Shown here piece by piece: positions 51,793 through 59,930 of a stretch of DNA of 64,000 nt. A model generated the notes under the pieces. That model was not told where the DNA came from. It saw nothing but the letters and a program-made list of their open reading frames with translations, and made no database searches. Positions within the stretch are counted from its first letter, which is position 1, and each line of letters begins with the position of its first letter. Made by a program: the position numbers and the translations under genes. The DNA is taken from assembly GCA_016722575.1 (NCBI GenBank), contig JADKIY010000002.1, forward strand, positions 620,001 through 684,000, given 5' to 3'. This DNA is from Elusimicrobiota bacterium. GTDB taxonomy: Bacteria > Elusimicrobiota > Elusimicrobia > FEN-1173.

Positions 51793-53073
51793 TCACGCCC
51801 CGACGGATTCAAGGGGGGGCGCCCCCGGAACCGACCGCGACCCCTTGACACGCTGGTGCAGGGAGCGGAAGGCCTCCAACGTGGGAGGGATATCGTGCAA
51901 GACCGCGGTGCGCCCGGCGACGGCTTCGATGGTTTTGTAGCCGCTGCCGGTGATGAAGGCCACCACCGTCTCGTCGGCGGCGATTCTAGCACTCGCCGCC
52001 AGCTTTTTCAACACGCCGATGGTCACGCCCCCGGCGGTCTCGGTGAAGAGGCCCTCGGTGCGGGCCAAGAGCTTGATGCCGTCGACGATTTCCTCGTCCG
52101 ACACGTCCTCGGCGTGGCCCCCGGTCGCCTTGATGATTTTGGCGGCGTAGGGCCCGTCCGCCGGGTTTCCGATGGCCAGGGACTTGGCGATGGTGTTGGG
52201 CCGGACGGGCCGGACGATGTCGGTCCCCTCCCGGACGGCGGTCACCACGGGGGCGCAACCGGCCGCCTGGGCGCCCGACATGCGGGTTTTGTGTTTGGAA
52301 ATCAATCCCAGGTCCTGGAACTCCTGGAGCCCTTTATGAATTTTGGTCAGGAGCGACCCGCTGGCCATGGGGACCACGCAATGGTCCGGTGCCCGCCAAC
52401 CCAGCTGCTCGGCGACTTCGAACCCCAGGGTTTTGGAGCCCTCGGCGTAATAGGGCCGCACGTTGACGTTCACGAAGGCCCACTTGTAAGCGTCGGCCAC
52501 TTCGGCGCAAAGACGGTTCACTTCGTCGTAGTTGCCGCGAACGCCCACGAGCACGGGGTCGTAAATTCCGGCGCCGATGATTTTGCCCTGCTCCAAATCC
52601 GCGGGGATGAAGACAAAGGTTTTGAGCCCCGCGGAGGCGCCGTAGGCGGCGACCGCCCCGGCCAGGTTCCCCGTGGAGGCGCAGGCCACGGTGTCAAAGC
52701 CCAACTCCTTGGCCCGCGTCAAGGCGACGCTCACGACCCGGTCTTTAAAGGAATAGGTGGGGTTCACCGAGTCGTTCTTAATGTAGAGGTTCTTGAGGCC
52801 CAATTCCCGGCCCAGGTGTTTGGCGTGGAAAAGCGGCGTAAACCCTTCGTGGATCGTGACCAAATTTTTCGATTCCACGGGAAGGAGATCCCAATAGCGC
52901 CACAGGGTTCGGGGCCCGGATTCAATTTTGGCCCGGGTCAGGCCCGTTCGAATCGCGTCGTAATTGTAGTCGACTTCCAGGGGGCCGAAGCAAAATTCGC
53001 AGACGTGGGTGGCCAGGGCGGGGTAAATCTGCCCGCATTCCTTGCACTTCAAACCTTTGATTTTCGACGACAT
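51793..53073 (-). CDS. thrC: Threonine synthase-like PLP enzyme under SAM-riboswitch control
   Basis: 426 residues of fold-type II. N-terminal zinc ribbon (CKECG..CEFC at about 9-30), PLP Lys in NPTYSFKDRVVS, phosphate-binding ASTGNLAGAVAA. Family membership in the threonine-synthase group is clear. The context is unusual: a SAM-I riboswitch upstream and a MoaD-like carrier downstream. Repression by SAM suits methionine or cysteine synthesis, not threonine. It may use O-phosphohomoserine or O-phosphoserine with a carrier thiocarboxylate, as CysM uses CysO. Which is true cannot be told from sequence; a plain threonine synthase remains possible. AAGGAG lies 9 bases before the ATG. Confidence 0.88.
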   Translation of the reverse strand: MSSKIKGLKCKECGQIYPALATHVCEFCFGPLEVDYNYDAIRTGLTRAKIESGPRTLWRYWDLLPVESKNLVTIHEGFTPLFHAKHLGRELGLKNLYIKNDSVNPTYSFKDRVVSVALTRAKELGFDTVACASTGNLAGAVAAYGASAGLKTFVFIPADLEQGKIIGAGIYDPVLVGVRGNYDEVNRLCAEVADAYKWAFVNVNVRPYYAEGSKTLGFEVAEQLGWRAPDHCVVPMASGSLLTKIHKGLQEFQDLGLISKHKTRMSGAQAAGCAPVVTAVREGTDIVRPVRPNTIAKSLAIGNPADGPYAAKIIKATGGHAEDVSDEEIVDGIKLLARTEGLFTETAGGVTIGVLKKLAASARIAADETVVAFITGSGYKTIEAVAGRTAVLHDIPPTLEAFRSLHQRVKGSRSVPGAPPLESVGA

Positions 53074-53105
53074 GCCGCTGTTCTCCTTGGCCGGACGTTC
53101 GGCGC

Positions 53106-53138
53106 AAAAAAATCCCCGAGGAGAGATCTCCACGGGGA
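53106..53138 (-). terminator. Riboswitch expression-platform terminator
   Basis: Minus-strand stem TCCCCG-T-GGAG with CTCC-T-CGGGGA (one T-T mismatch, 4-base loop), followed by seven T residues (53106-53112). Lies between the SAM-I aptamer and the thrC-like ribosome site, so it is the OFF structure. Confidence 0.88.
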
Positions 53139-53155
53139 ACCCGTTTCTTCGTCTC

Positions 53156-53270
53156 CTCTTATCGCTCCCCTCGCGCGGGGTCGGCGTTGGCACCTGTCCC
53201 GAATCCGATAACGATTCGGCGGTTGCCGTGGGATCATCGGGCGTTGTCCCTCCCCCACTCTGGATAAGAG
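53156..53270 (-). ncRNA. SAM-I (S-box) riboswitch
   Basis: Transcribed from the minus strand. P1 pairs CTCTTATC (53263-53270) with GATAAGAG (53156-53163). The conserved S-box core is present: AGAGTGGGGGAGGGAC, GCCCGATGATCCC, GGCAACC, then GGTGCCAA and a P4 hairpin GACCCC..GGGG before AGCGATAAGAG. Together with a terminator at 53106 it should turn transcription off when SAM is high. This is the regulator of the thrC-like/moaD/NIL operon. Confidence 0.96.
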
Positions 53271-53280
53271 TACGTCGGTA

Positions 53281-53309
53281 ATTCTAGAAAAGTCGCCTCA
53301 TTCCGTCAA
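53281..53309 (-). promoter_or_regulatory. Promoter of the SAM-riboswitch operon
   Basis: Minus-strand TTGACG (53304-53309), 17-base spacer, TAGAAT (53281-53286). Transcription would begin around 53274, a few bases before the riboswitch P1 stem, which fits exactly. Confidence 0.8.
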
Positions 53310-53328
53310 GATTCGCCCTCAGTCGCCC

Positions 53329-53781
53329 TCAGGCCGCGGGGCGAATCTTAATGGGTTTTTCACACAGGGACCAGTAAGCGCAGGTGTTCTTGCAGATGTT
53401 TTTGAGAGCGAAAGTGATTCCCGCCTCGCACACCTGGTGGTCGTAGGCCCAGCGGCCGATGACGGCCACGGCTTCGGCCGGCGCCGAAAGAAAACGAAGC
53501 CCGACGCGGGTGCCCCCGGCCTCCTTTTCGGCCCAAACCACCCGACCGCAGAGGCGAACGCCCCGCAAGGGCCCTTCGGCGTAAAACGTGACCCAGAGCT
53601 TTTTGCCCTTGCGAAGGGGGCCGTGAACGTAGGCGTTCAACCCTTCGGTGGAGAGGTTTTCCACAACGCCGTCCCGGGCGCCCTTGAGCCGCCCCAGAAG
53701 CCCCACCGGGGCGAAAGACACCAAACCGCCGAATTTCGCCGGAACGGGGATCCGGTGACCACTGCGACGATCCAATTCCAT
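53329..53781 (-). CDS. PilZ-domain protein with a Cys-rich C-terminus
   Basis: 150 residues. The PilZ domain shows DRRSGHRIPV (RxxxR) and ENLSTEGLNAYV (N/DxSxxG), the c-di-GMP-binding motifs. The tail has a Cys cluster, CKNTCAYWSLC, beyond an additional Cys near VCEAG, which is uncommon in PilZ proteins. GGAGG lies 7 bases before the ATG at 53781. Monocistronic, between gatB and the riboswitch promoter. Confidence 0.9.
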   Translation of the reverse strand: MELDRRSGHRIPVPAKFGGLVSFAPVGLLGRLKGARDGVVENLSTEGLNAYVHGPLRKGKKLWVTFYAEGPLRGVRLCGRVVWAEKEAGGTRVGLRFLSAPAEAVAVIGRWAYDHQVCEAGITFALKNICKNTCAYWSLCEKPIKIRPAA

Positions 53782-53962
53782 GAAACGCCTCCCACGGAAT
53801 CGCGGCCCGCCGACGGTCGGCGGCGCCCGAAATTCCTTTCATCGTTGTGTCGATTGTGTCGAGCGGGGTGTGGGATGAGGGATGGGGGATGAATGAGGCC
53901 GGTCGCGCCGGCCCCTAAGCTTAGAGCCGAAACCGGGGAAATGCCAGTCCCGAACGGGACGG
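53782..53962. other. Spacer between gatB and the PilZ gene
   Basis: About 180 bases with two small hairpins (GTCCC/GGGAC at 53947-53960; GGCCGG/CCGGCC near 53897-53913) that may slow transcription after gatB, but no T-run is seen. No other gene recognised. Confidence 0.5.
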
Positions 53963-55429
53963 CTAATTGACGGAGAGTTTTTCCTTCAGAAGACGCTGAA
54001 CGGTCTGGGGGTTGGCGCGGCCGGAGGACTTCTTCATCACCTGCCCCACCAGGGACCCCACGGCGCTGGGCTTCCCCCCCTTGATGTCTTCCACGATCTT
54101 GGCGTTGGCGGCGATGACTTCGTCCACCCAGGCCGAGATGGAGGATTCGTCGTCCACCTGGACCAGCCCTTTGGCTTTCACAATCGCGGCCGGATCGCCG
54201 CCTTCGGTGAACAGGGTGTCAAAAACGGTTTTGGCGGCTTTACTGTTCAACACCCCTTTTTGAACCATTCCAACGAGCGCGGCCAATTGGTCCGGCGAAA
54301 TGGGCGACTCTTCCAAGGATTTCTTGAGCCCGTTGAGGCGGCCGAGAAGTTCGGTGGTAAGCCAGTTGGAAAGGGGTTTGGCCGCGGCCCCCCGTTCGGC
54401 GGCCGGGAAACCGCCCAGAGCCCGGTCGAAATAGTCCGACAACACCCGTTCGGCGGTCAAAACGCCGGCATCGTAAGGCGAAAGACCCAATTCTTTTTCG
54501 TAACGGCCGCGCCGGGCCTCGGGCAGTTCCGGCAGCTGGGACTGCAAATTCGTGATAAATTCCGTCGAAAGGTCCAGGGGCACCAGGTCCGGGTCCGGGA
54601 AATAACGGTAATCGTGGGCCTCTTCCTTGGACCGCATCGACTGCGTCGTCCCGGTGTCCTGGCTCCAAAGCCGAGTTTCCTGCACGACCCGTCCCCCGGA
54701 TTCCAACAGGGCCGTCTGGCGAAGCACTTCGTGGGCGATGGCGTCCCGGACGCTTTTCATGGAATTCATGTTTTTGACTTCGGCCTTGGTGCCCAGGGCC
54801 TCGGTTCCCACCGGGCGAAGGGACACGTTGGCGTCGCAGCGCATGGAGCCTTTCTCCATGTCGCAGTCGGAGACGCCCACGTAACGGAGGATGTTCCGCA
54901 GAGTGTCCAAGTAGGCGCTGGCCTCCTCGGGACTTCGAAGATCGGGCTCCGAGACGATTTCCATGAGCGGCACGCCCGTGCGGTTCAAATCCACGAGGGA
55001 ATAATCCAAGGCCCGGTTGCCGATGGCGTGCAGGAGCTTCCCGGCGTCTTCTTCCAAATGGATGCGGTGAATGCGGATGCGCCGGGCTTCCGCCGGGGGA
55101 AGGGCGATGTCCAGGTGGCCGTTGATCGCCAGGGGGAGCTCGTACTGGGAAATCTGGTAGTTCTTGGGGAGGTCCGGATAGAAATACTGCTTTCGAGCGA
55201 AGATGGAATGGCGGTTGATGCCGCAATGAAGCGCCAGGGCGGCCCGCACCAGGCCTTCCACGACTTTCTTGTTGAGCACGGGCAGAACGCCGGGGTAGCC
55301 CGCGCACACCGGGCAAATCTGGGTGTTGGGCTCCGCCCCGAAGGTCGTCGGGCAGGAACAAAAAATCTTGCTTTCGGTTTTGAGCTGGACGTGGACCTCC
55401 AGCCCGATCACCGTCTCGTACGCGGTCAC
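53963..55429 (-). CDS. gatB: Aspartyl/glutamyl-tRNA amidotransferase subunit B
   Basis: 488 residues. GLEVHVQLKTESKIFCSCPT, CPVCAGYPGVLPVLNK, KQYFYPDLPKNYQISQYELPL and RTGVPLMEIVSEPDLRS are GatB signatures; a YqeY-like tail ends KSSGRANPQTVQRLLKEKL. Part of GatCAB, which amidates Glu-tRNA(Gln) or Asp-tRNA(Asn). GTG start overlaps the Nudix gene. Confidence 0.97.
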   Translation of the reverse strand: MTAYETVIGLEVHVQLKTESKIFCSCPTTFGAEPNTQICPVCAGYPGVLPVLNKKVVEGLVRAALALHCGINRHSIFARKQYFYPDLPKNYQISQYELPLAINGHLDIALPPAEARRIRIHRIHLEEDAGKLLHAIGNRALDYSLVDLNRTGVPLMEIVSEPDLRSPEEASAYLDTLRNILRYVGVSDCDMEKGSMRCDANVSLRPVGTEALGTKAEVKNMNSMKSVRDAIAHEVLRQTALLESGGRVVQETRLWSQDTGTTQSMRSKEEAHDYRYFPDPDLVPLDLSTEFITNLQSQLPELPEARRGRYEKELGLSPYDAGVLTAERVLSDYFDRALGGFPAAERGAAAKPLSNWLTTELLGRLNGLKKSLEESPISPDQLAALVGMVQKGVLNSKAAKTVFDTLFTEGGDPAAIVKAKGLVQVDDESSISAWVDEVIAANAKIVEDIKGGKPSAVGSLVGQVMKKSSGRANPQTVQRLLKEKLSVN

Positions 55430-55890
55430 GGCAACGCCTCCCCGGCTTTTTTCTTCAACAACGACAAAATCATCTTGTCCGATTTATACACCACGAGGCT
55501 CGCCGCCTCGGGGAGCGGATACCACCGGCAGTCCAGCACTTCCTCCGGGTCGGGCCGGCCCGGCCGGTCTTCGGGCGTCATGTAGAACCAGTGAACGGTT
55601 TTGTTGACCGGGCGCAGGTCCCGTTTAAATTTGTAACGGACTTCGCCCAAATCCCCGATGACGCGGCACTTCCATCCGGTTTCCTCGAGCACTTCCCGAA
55701 GGGCGGCCTGTTGGGCCGTTTCCCCCGCTTCCAGATGGCCCTTGGGGAACGTCCAGACCACGTTGTCCTCCAAGTTTCGGACCTTGATCATCAGGAGGCC
55801 TTCCGGCCCGAGGACAATGCCGCCCGCCGACACTTCCTCGCGGGTGGCCGCCGGGTCGCTGTTCGTGGTGGGACCGCCTTTGGGAGTCAT
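55426..55890 (-). CDS. Nudix hydrolase
   Basis: 154 residues. The Nudix box runs from GHLEAGETAQQ to REVLEETGW, with the metal-binding glutamates. Resembles bis(5'-nucleosyl)-tetraphosphatase-type enzymes (KFKRDLRPVNKTVHWFYM). Inserted between a glycosyltransferase and gatB in the gat operon. Substrate not determined. Confidence 0.92.
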   Translation of the reverse strand: MTPKGGPTTNSDPAATREEVSAGGIVLGPEGLLMIKVRNLEDNVVWTFPKGHLEAGETAQQAALREVLEETGWKCRVIGDLGEVRYKFKRDLRPVNKTVHWFYMTPEDRPGRPDPEEVLDCRWYPLPEAASLVVYKSDKMILSLLKKKAGEALP

Positions 55891-56630
55891 CGTTTGCGCA
55901 CCTCGTACCAGGTCGGGGCCGCGCTCCGTTGCCGGAGCCGCCAGGGCATCAACACAAACTTAAAATGCTGCCACAGCACGTTTATAAAACCGAACTCGTC
56001 GATCTTCCGAAGGGAGGTCCGGATGTGGGCGTCCGCCACCCGCGCGAATCGCTTTTTGAGCCGCCGCCCCTCCTTCTGGAGGGCCAGCACGAAAAATCCG
56101 TCCTCGCCCACATACACCGTCTCCGGGAAGCCGCCGATTCGGTCGAAGGTGGCCCGGTCGGTGAACAGCACGCCGAACCCCATGCCGAAGAGCCGGGCGC
56201 CCCAGTCGAAAACCGCGAACAGCAGATCCGTGTTCCAGCGGCTCGCCTCCGGCTCGATGCGCACACCGCCGCCCACGCAATCGCCCCGGGCCATTTCTTC
56301 GTCCACCCGGACCAGCAAATTGTCGGACACCGCGTTGTCGGCGTCGCAGGTGAGGACGATCTTTCCCCGGGCGGCGCGCACCCCCGCGTTCCGAGAGGCC
56401 GCGATCTGCCGTTTGGCTTCCGTCACCACCCGGGCGCCTCCGGCCCGGGCCGTTTCCGCCGTGCGGTCGGTGGACCCGTTGTCCACCACAATGACTTCGG
56501 CTTCCACGCCCCGTTCGGCTTTCAAACGCGCCCGGGCAACGGCCAGGGAGGCCAACAGCGGGCCCAAATAGTTTTCCTCGTTGTAGGCCGGGACCACGAC
56601 CGACAGGCGCGGTCCCTCCGGATCGATCAA
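55887..56630 (-). CDS. Family 2 glycosyltransferase
   Basis: 247 residues. SVVVPAYNEENYLGPLLASL, VIVVDNGSTDRTAE and LTCDADNAVSDN (DxD) are GT2 signatures; no membrane helix is obvious. TTG start overlapping gatA. Probably transfers a sugar from a nucleotide-sugar to a lipid or protein; acceptor unknown. Confidence 0.9.
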   Translation of the reverse strand: MIDPEGPRLSVVVPAYNEENYLGPLLASLAVARARLKAERGVEAEVIVVDNGSTDRTAETARAGGARVVTEAKRQIAASRNAGVRAARGKIVLTCDADNAVSDNLLVRVDEEMARGDCVGGGVRIEPEASRWNTDLLFAVFDWGARLFGMGFGVLFTDRATFDRIGGFPETVYVGEDGFFVLALQKEGRRLKKRFARVADAHIRTSLRKIDEFGFINVLWQHFKFVLMPWRLRQRSAAPTWYEVRKR

Positions 56631-58096
56631 AGGCCCGGAGGCGTCGGCGGCGTCTTGACCCAGGAGGTCGCTTCTTCGTAGGCCCGGGCCGCGGCCAACA
56701 CCCGTTCTTCCTCAAAAGGACGCCCCAGCAACTGGAGGCCGATGGGCAACCCGCCGGAAAAACCGCAGGGCAGGGAGAGTCCGGGAATCCCCGCCAAGTT
56801 GCAGGAGATCGTGAAGACGTCGGACAAATACATTTGAAGCGGGTCGTCGGACTTTTCCCCCGCTTTAAACGCCGGCGTGGGGGCCGTCGGGGTGGCGATC
56901 AAATCCACTTGGTCGAAGACCTTGTCGAAATCGTTCGTGATCAGCGTGCGGACCTTTTGCGCCTTGAGGTAATAAGCGTCGTAATACCCGGAGGACAGGG
57001 CGTAGGTCCCGAGCATAATCCGCCGTTTGACTTCCGGACCGAAGCCCTCGTCCCGGGAAAGCTCGTACTGCTCCAGCAAATTGGTCGCCTTGGCGGACCG
57101 GTGGCCGTATCGCACGCCGTCGAAACGCGCCAGGTTGGCGCTGGCTTCCGAGGGCGCCAGGACGTAATAGACCGACAGGCCCGCGTCGGTGTGGGGCAGG
57201 GACACCTCCCGCACCGTGGCGCCGAGGGACTCCAGGGTTTTGACGGCCTCCCGAACGGCTTTCTCCACCGCGGGGTCCATCCCGTCGATGAAATACTCCT
57301 TGGGCAAACCGATGCGAAGGCCTTGGATGGAATCCGCCGAACGGGCCAGGTAATCGGGCACGGGGCGCTTCACCGAGGTCGAATCCCGGGGGTCGTGGCC
57401 GGCGACCACGCCCAACAGCAACGCCGCGTCGGCCGTGTTCCAGGCGAAGGGCCCGATTTGATCCAGGGAAGAGGCGAAAGCGACGAGGCCAAAACGGGAA
57501 ACCCGGCCGTAGGTGGGCTTGAGGCCCACGATGCCGCAGAGCGCCGCGGGTTGGCGGATGGACCCCCCCGTGTCGGACCCCAGAGCCAACGGCGTCAGGC
57601 GAGCCGCCACCGCGGCGGCGCTTCCCCCCGAGGAGCCGCCGGGAACGCGGGTCGGGTCCCAGGGGTTCTTGGTGGTGAAGTAGGCGGAATTCTCTGTGGA
57701 GGATCCCATGGCGAACTCGTCCAAGTTGGTTTTGCCGAGGAAGACGGCCCCGGATTCCCGAAGACGCGCGATGGCGGTGGCGTCGTAATTCGCCACAAAA
57801 TTTTCAAGGATTTTGGAGGCGCAGGTCGTGCGGGTGCCCGTCACGCACATGTTGTCTTTGATGGCGACGGGAACGCCCGCCAGGGGCCCCGGGTCTTCCC
57901 CCCGGGCCAAACGGTCGTCGACCGTCCGGGCCTGGGCCAGGGCCTTCTCCTCGTCCAGGGACAGAAAGGCTTTGACGGTCTTGTCCCAGGCCTTGGCGCG
58001 GGACAGAAAAGCCCGGGCCACTTCCTGGGCGGAAATTTTTTTCGATTTGACCCGGGCGGCGATCTCCCGGGCGGTCCATTCGTGGGGGGCGCTCAC
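56627..58096 (-). CDS. gatA: Aspartyl/glutamyl-tRNA amidotransferase subunit A
   Basis: 489 residues. Amidase catalytic elements: Lys in AIKDNMCVTG, cis-Ser and nucleophile Ser in PGGSSGGSAAAVAARL with GSDTGGSIRQPA. Overlaps gatC by 4 bases and the GT2 gene by 4. Supplies ammonia for GatB. Confidence 0.97.
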   Translation of the reverse strand: MSAPHEWTAREIAARVKSKKISAQEVARAFLSRAKAWDKTVKAFLSLDEEKALAQARTVDDRLARGEDPGPLAGVPVAIKDNMCVTGTRTTCASKILENFVANYDATAIARLRESGAVFLGKTNLDEFAMGSSTENSAYFTTKNPWDPTRVPGGSSGGSAAAVAARLTPLALGSDTGGSIRQPAALCGIVGLKPTYGRVSRFGLVAFASSLDQIGPFAWNTADAALLLGVVAGHDPRDSTSVKRPVPDYLARSADSIQGLRIGLPKEYFIDGMDPAVEKAVREAVKTLESLGATVREVSLPHTDAGLSVYYVLAPSEASANLARFDGVRYGHRSAKATNLLEQYELSRDEGFGPEVKRRIMLGTYALSSGYYDAYYLKAQKVRTLITNDFDKVFDQVDLIATPTAPTPAFKAGEKSDDPLQMYLSDVFTISCNLAGIPGLSLPCGFSGGLPIGLQLLGRPFEEERVLAAARAYEEATSWVKTPPTPPGL

Positions 58097-58377
58097 TCGA
58101 TGACCTTCCGGACTTTAAAGAAGACGTCCTCGCGCTCGGGCGCGTTGGCCAGAATGGAGTCCCGGTCCGGGAAGGAAACGGCGACGTCCTCCCGCCAGAC
58201 ATTGGAAAGCGGCACCACGTGGTGGGTGGCGGCCACCGCGTCGGTGTTGTAGGCGCTTAGGGTTTGAATGTGGTCCAAGATGCGGGTCAACTGCCCGAGG
58301 TATTTTTTCCGTTCGGCGTCGGTCAAGGCGAGCCGGGCCAGGCGGGCCACGTGGTTGACGTCTTTTTCGGTCAGCAC
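58093..58377 (-). CDS. gatC: Aspartyl/glutamyl-tRNA amidotransferase subunit C
   Basis: 94 residues. MLTEKDVNHVARLARLALTD and the C-terminal DREDVFFKVRKVIE-like end (PEREDVFFKVRKVIE) are GatC features. Starts at GTG 58377. A -10-like TAAAAT lies 6 bases before it, so it may have its own leaderless promoter, although the -35 is weak and the GT-C-like gene just upstream ends 17 bases away. Confidence 0.93.
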   Translation of the reverse strand: MLTEKDVNHVARLARLALTDAERKKYLGQLTRILDHIQTLSAYNTDAVAATHHVVPLSNVWREDVAVSFPDRDSILANAPEREDVFFKVRKVIE

Positions 58378-58394
58378 GAGTGCATTTTACACTT

Positions 58395-59930
58395 TTAGGA
58401 GGGATTGCGTCCTTGGGACGGCCATTGAAGGGATAAGACCTCCCACAACCCGTCGCCGCCGCTCCCCGTGTCGATGAATCCCCGGAGAGCAACCCGCGCT
58501 GGAACCGACCGGGCCAGACTTTCGGCGGAATCCCCCGGACCGAGCAGGTTTTTTTTCACGAAGGGATCCAGAACGACCACCTCCGGACGCCAGGACGCGA
58601 GGCATTCCCCCCAAAGGTCGGAACGGCCGGTAAACCATCGGGAAAAAACGAGCGCCCCCAGGTCCCGGGTCCGATCGGGCGCGAGAAACCACATTCGATT
58701 GGGCCCAAGAATTTTCGCTTTTTCATCGGGCACCAGGCGGCGGAAGGCTCGCTGAATTTCCCCCTCCGAAAGGTAGTGCGATCGATAAGAAAACACGGCG
58801 CCCGCCCCCGCGGCGAGTTGGAGGGTCGCCAGGCCGGCGATGACCGCCCCCCGCCATTTCTTTTGAACCGTGAACAGCCCCAACACCACCAAGGGGTAAA
58901 GCAAGGGAAGGGCCAGGGCGCCGTACAGCGCCTCTCGGCGGCTGACCAAAGCCGCGGCGGTCACCCACCACACCGCCCAGGCCGAGGCCAGGGACCGCAC
59001 CGTGGGCGAGGAACGCCAGGCGCGGGCCACGCCGAGAATCGCGGCCCCGAAAAAGATCGCCCCGGCAACGCGCAAGGAACCGACCCACGGGCCGCGGTGG
59101 GCTTCCCGAAGGTAAAACGAGTCTCCGGCGAACAAAAAAGACGCCGGCCTTCCCAGCCAACGCCAGGGGCGCCAATCCTCCACGAAGGGAACGCGGTAGA
59201 AGGCGTCGCCGAAAATCCGCATGCCCGCGGCAAACGATTTCAAGTCAACCACGGCCACGAGCGACAAACCGGCCACGGCCACGCCGACGGCCCAGGCGCT
59301 CCAACGCGCGACCGTCCTCTGCGCCGGTTCGCTCAGGTGCCAATGCACGCATACGCCGGCCAAGAGCGGCGCGGCGTTGGGATGGAACCCAACGGAAAGG
59401 CCCATGAGCAACCCCAAAAGCGGGCTTTTCTTTTCCCAGGCGGACGGGAGGGCGTCGATCAGCCAGAGGATCCCCGCGACGGCCGCCAACAGCGGCATTT
59501 CGGGCCGGACCAAGACAGCGGCCAGCCAGAAAAGGGGATGGACGGCCAGAAGGGCGATCCCTTCCGCCCCGAGGCCGGTCAATCGACGGCGCAGGAAAAG
59601 CCAAAGAAAGAGGAGGGCCAAAGCGCCCGCAACGATCGAGGAACAACGCGCCGCCCAATGGCCGCGGCCGCCCAGGGCCAGGAAGGGGATCAACCACAGG
59701 TTGTGCACGACGCGCACGTTGTCGGGGGAAAGATCCCGCCAGGCGTAAACGGAAGGGTGAAAAACGTCGTTGTAGAGCGTGTAGTGGGAACCCCGTCCTT
59801 TCAACATTTCCCAGGAGCGAGCGGTCGCCACCACCTCATCGGTGCTGACCGGAGGGAAAAACCAAGCCAGCGTTCCCGCGACGATTAAAAACGCCGTGAT
59901 CAGCGCGGCGGCGCCTCCGCCGCGGCTCAT
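58395..59930 (-). CDS. GT-C-like integral membrane glycosyltransferase
   Basis: 511 residues with about ten or more membrane helices. The first loop after helix 1 reads PPVSTDEVVATARSWEMLKG, the Asp-Glu position used by PMT/ArnT-type (GT39/GT83) enzymes, followed by many hydrophobic segments and a soluble C-terminal part (from about 380). Family is inferred from topology and the loop; acceptor unknown. Overlaps the helicase stop (ATGA). Confidence 0.75.
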   Translation of the reverse strand: MSRGGGAAALITAFLIVAGTLAWFFPPVSTDEVVATARSWEMLKGRGSHYTLYNDVFHPSVYAWRDLSPDNVRVVHNLWLIPFLALGGRGHWAARCSSIVAGALALLFLWLFLRRRLTGLGAEGIALLAVHPLFWLAAVLVRPEMPLLAAVAGILWLIDALPSAWEKKSPLLGLLMGLSVGFHPNAAPLLAGVCVHWHLSEPAQRTVARWSAWAVGVAVAGLSLVAVVDLKSFAAGMRIFGDAFYRVPFVEDWRPWRWLGRPASFLFAGDSFYLREAHRGPWVGSLRVAGAIFFGAAILGVARAWRSSPTVRSLASAWAVWWVTAAALVSRREALYGALALPLLYPLVVLGLFTVQKKWRGAVIAGLATLQLAAGAGAVFSYRSHYLSEGEIQRAFRRLVPDEKAKILGPNRMWFLAPDRTRDLGALVFSRWFTGRSDLWGECLASWRPEVVVLDPFVKKNLLGPGDSAESLARSVPARVALRGFIDTGSGGDGLWEVLSLQWPSQGRNPS

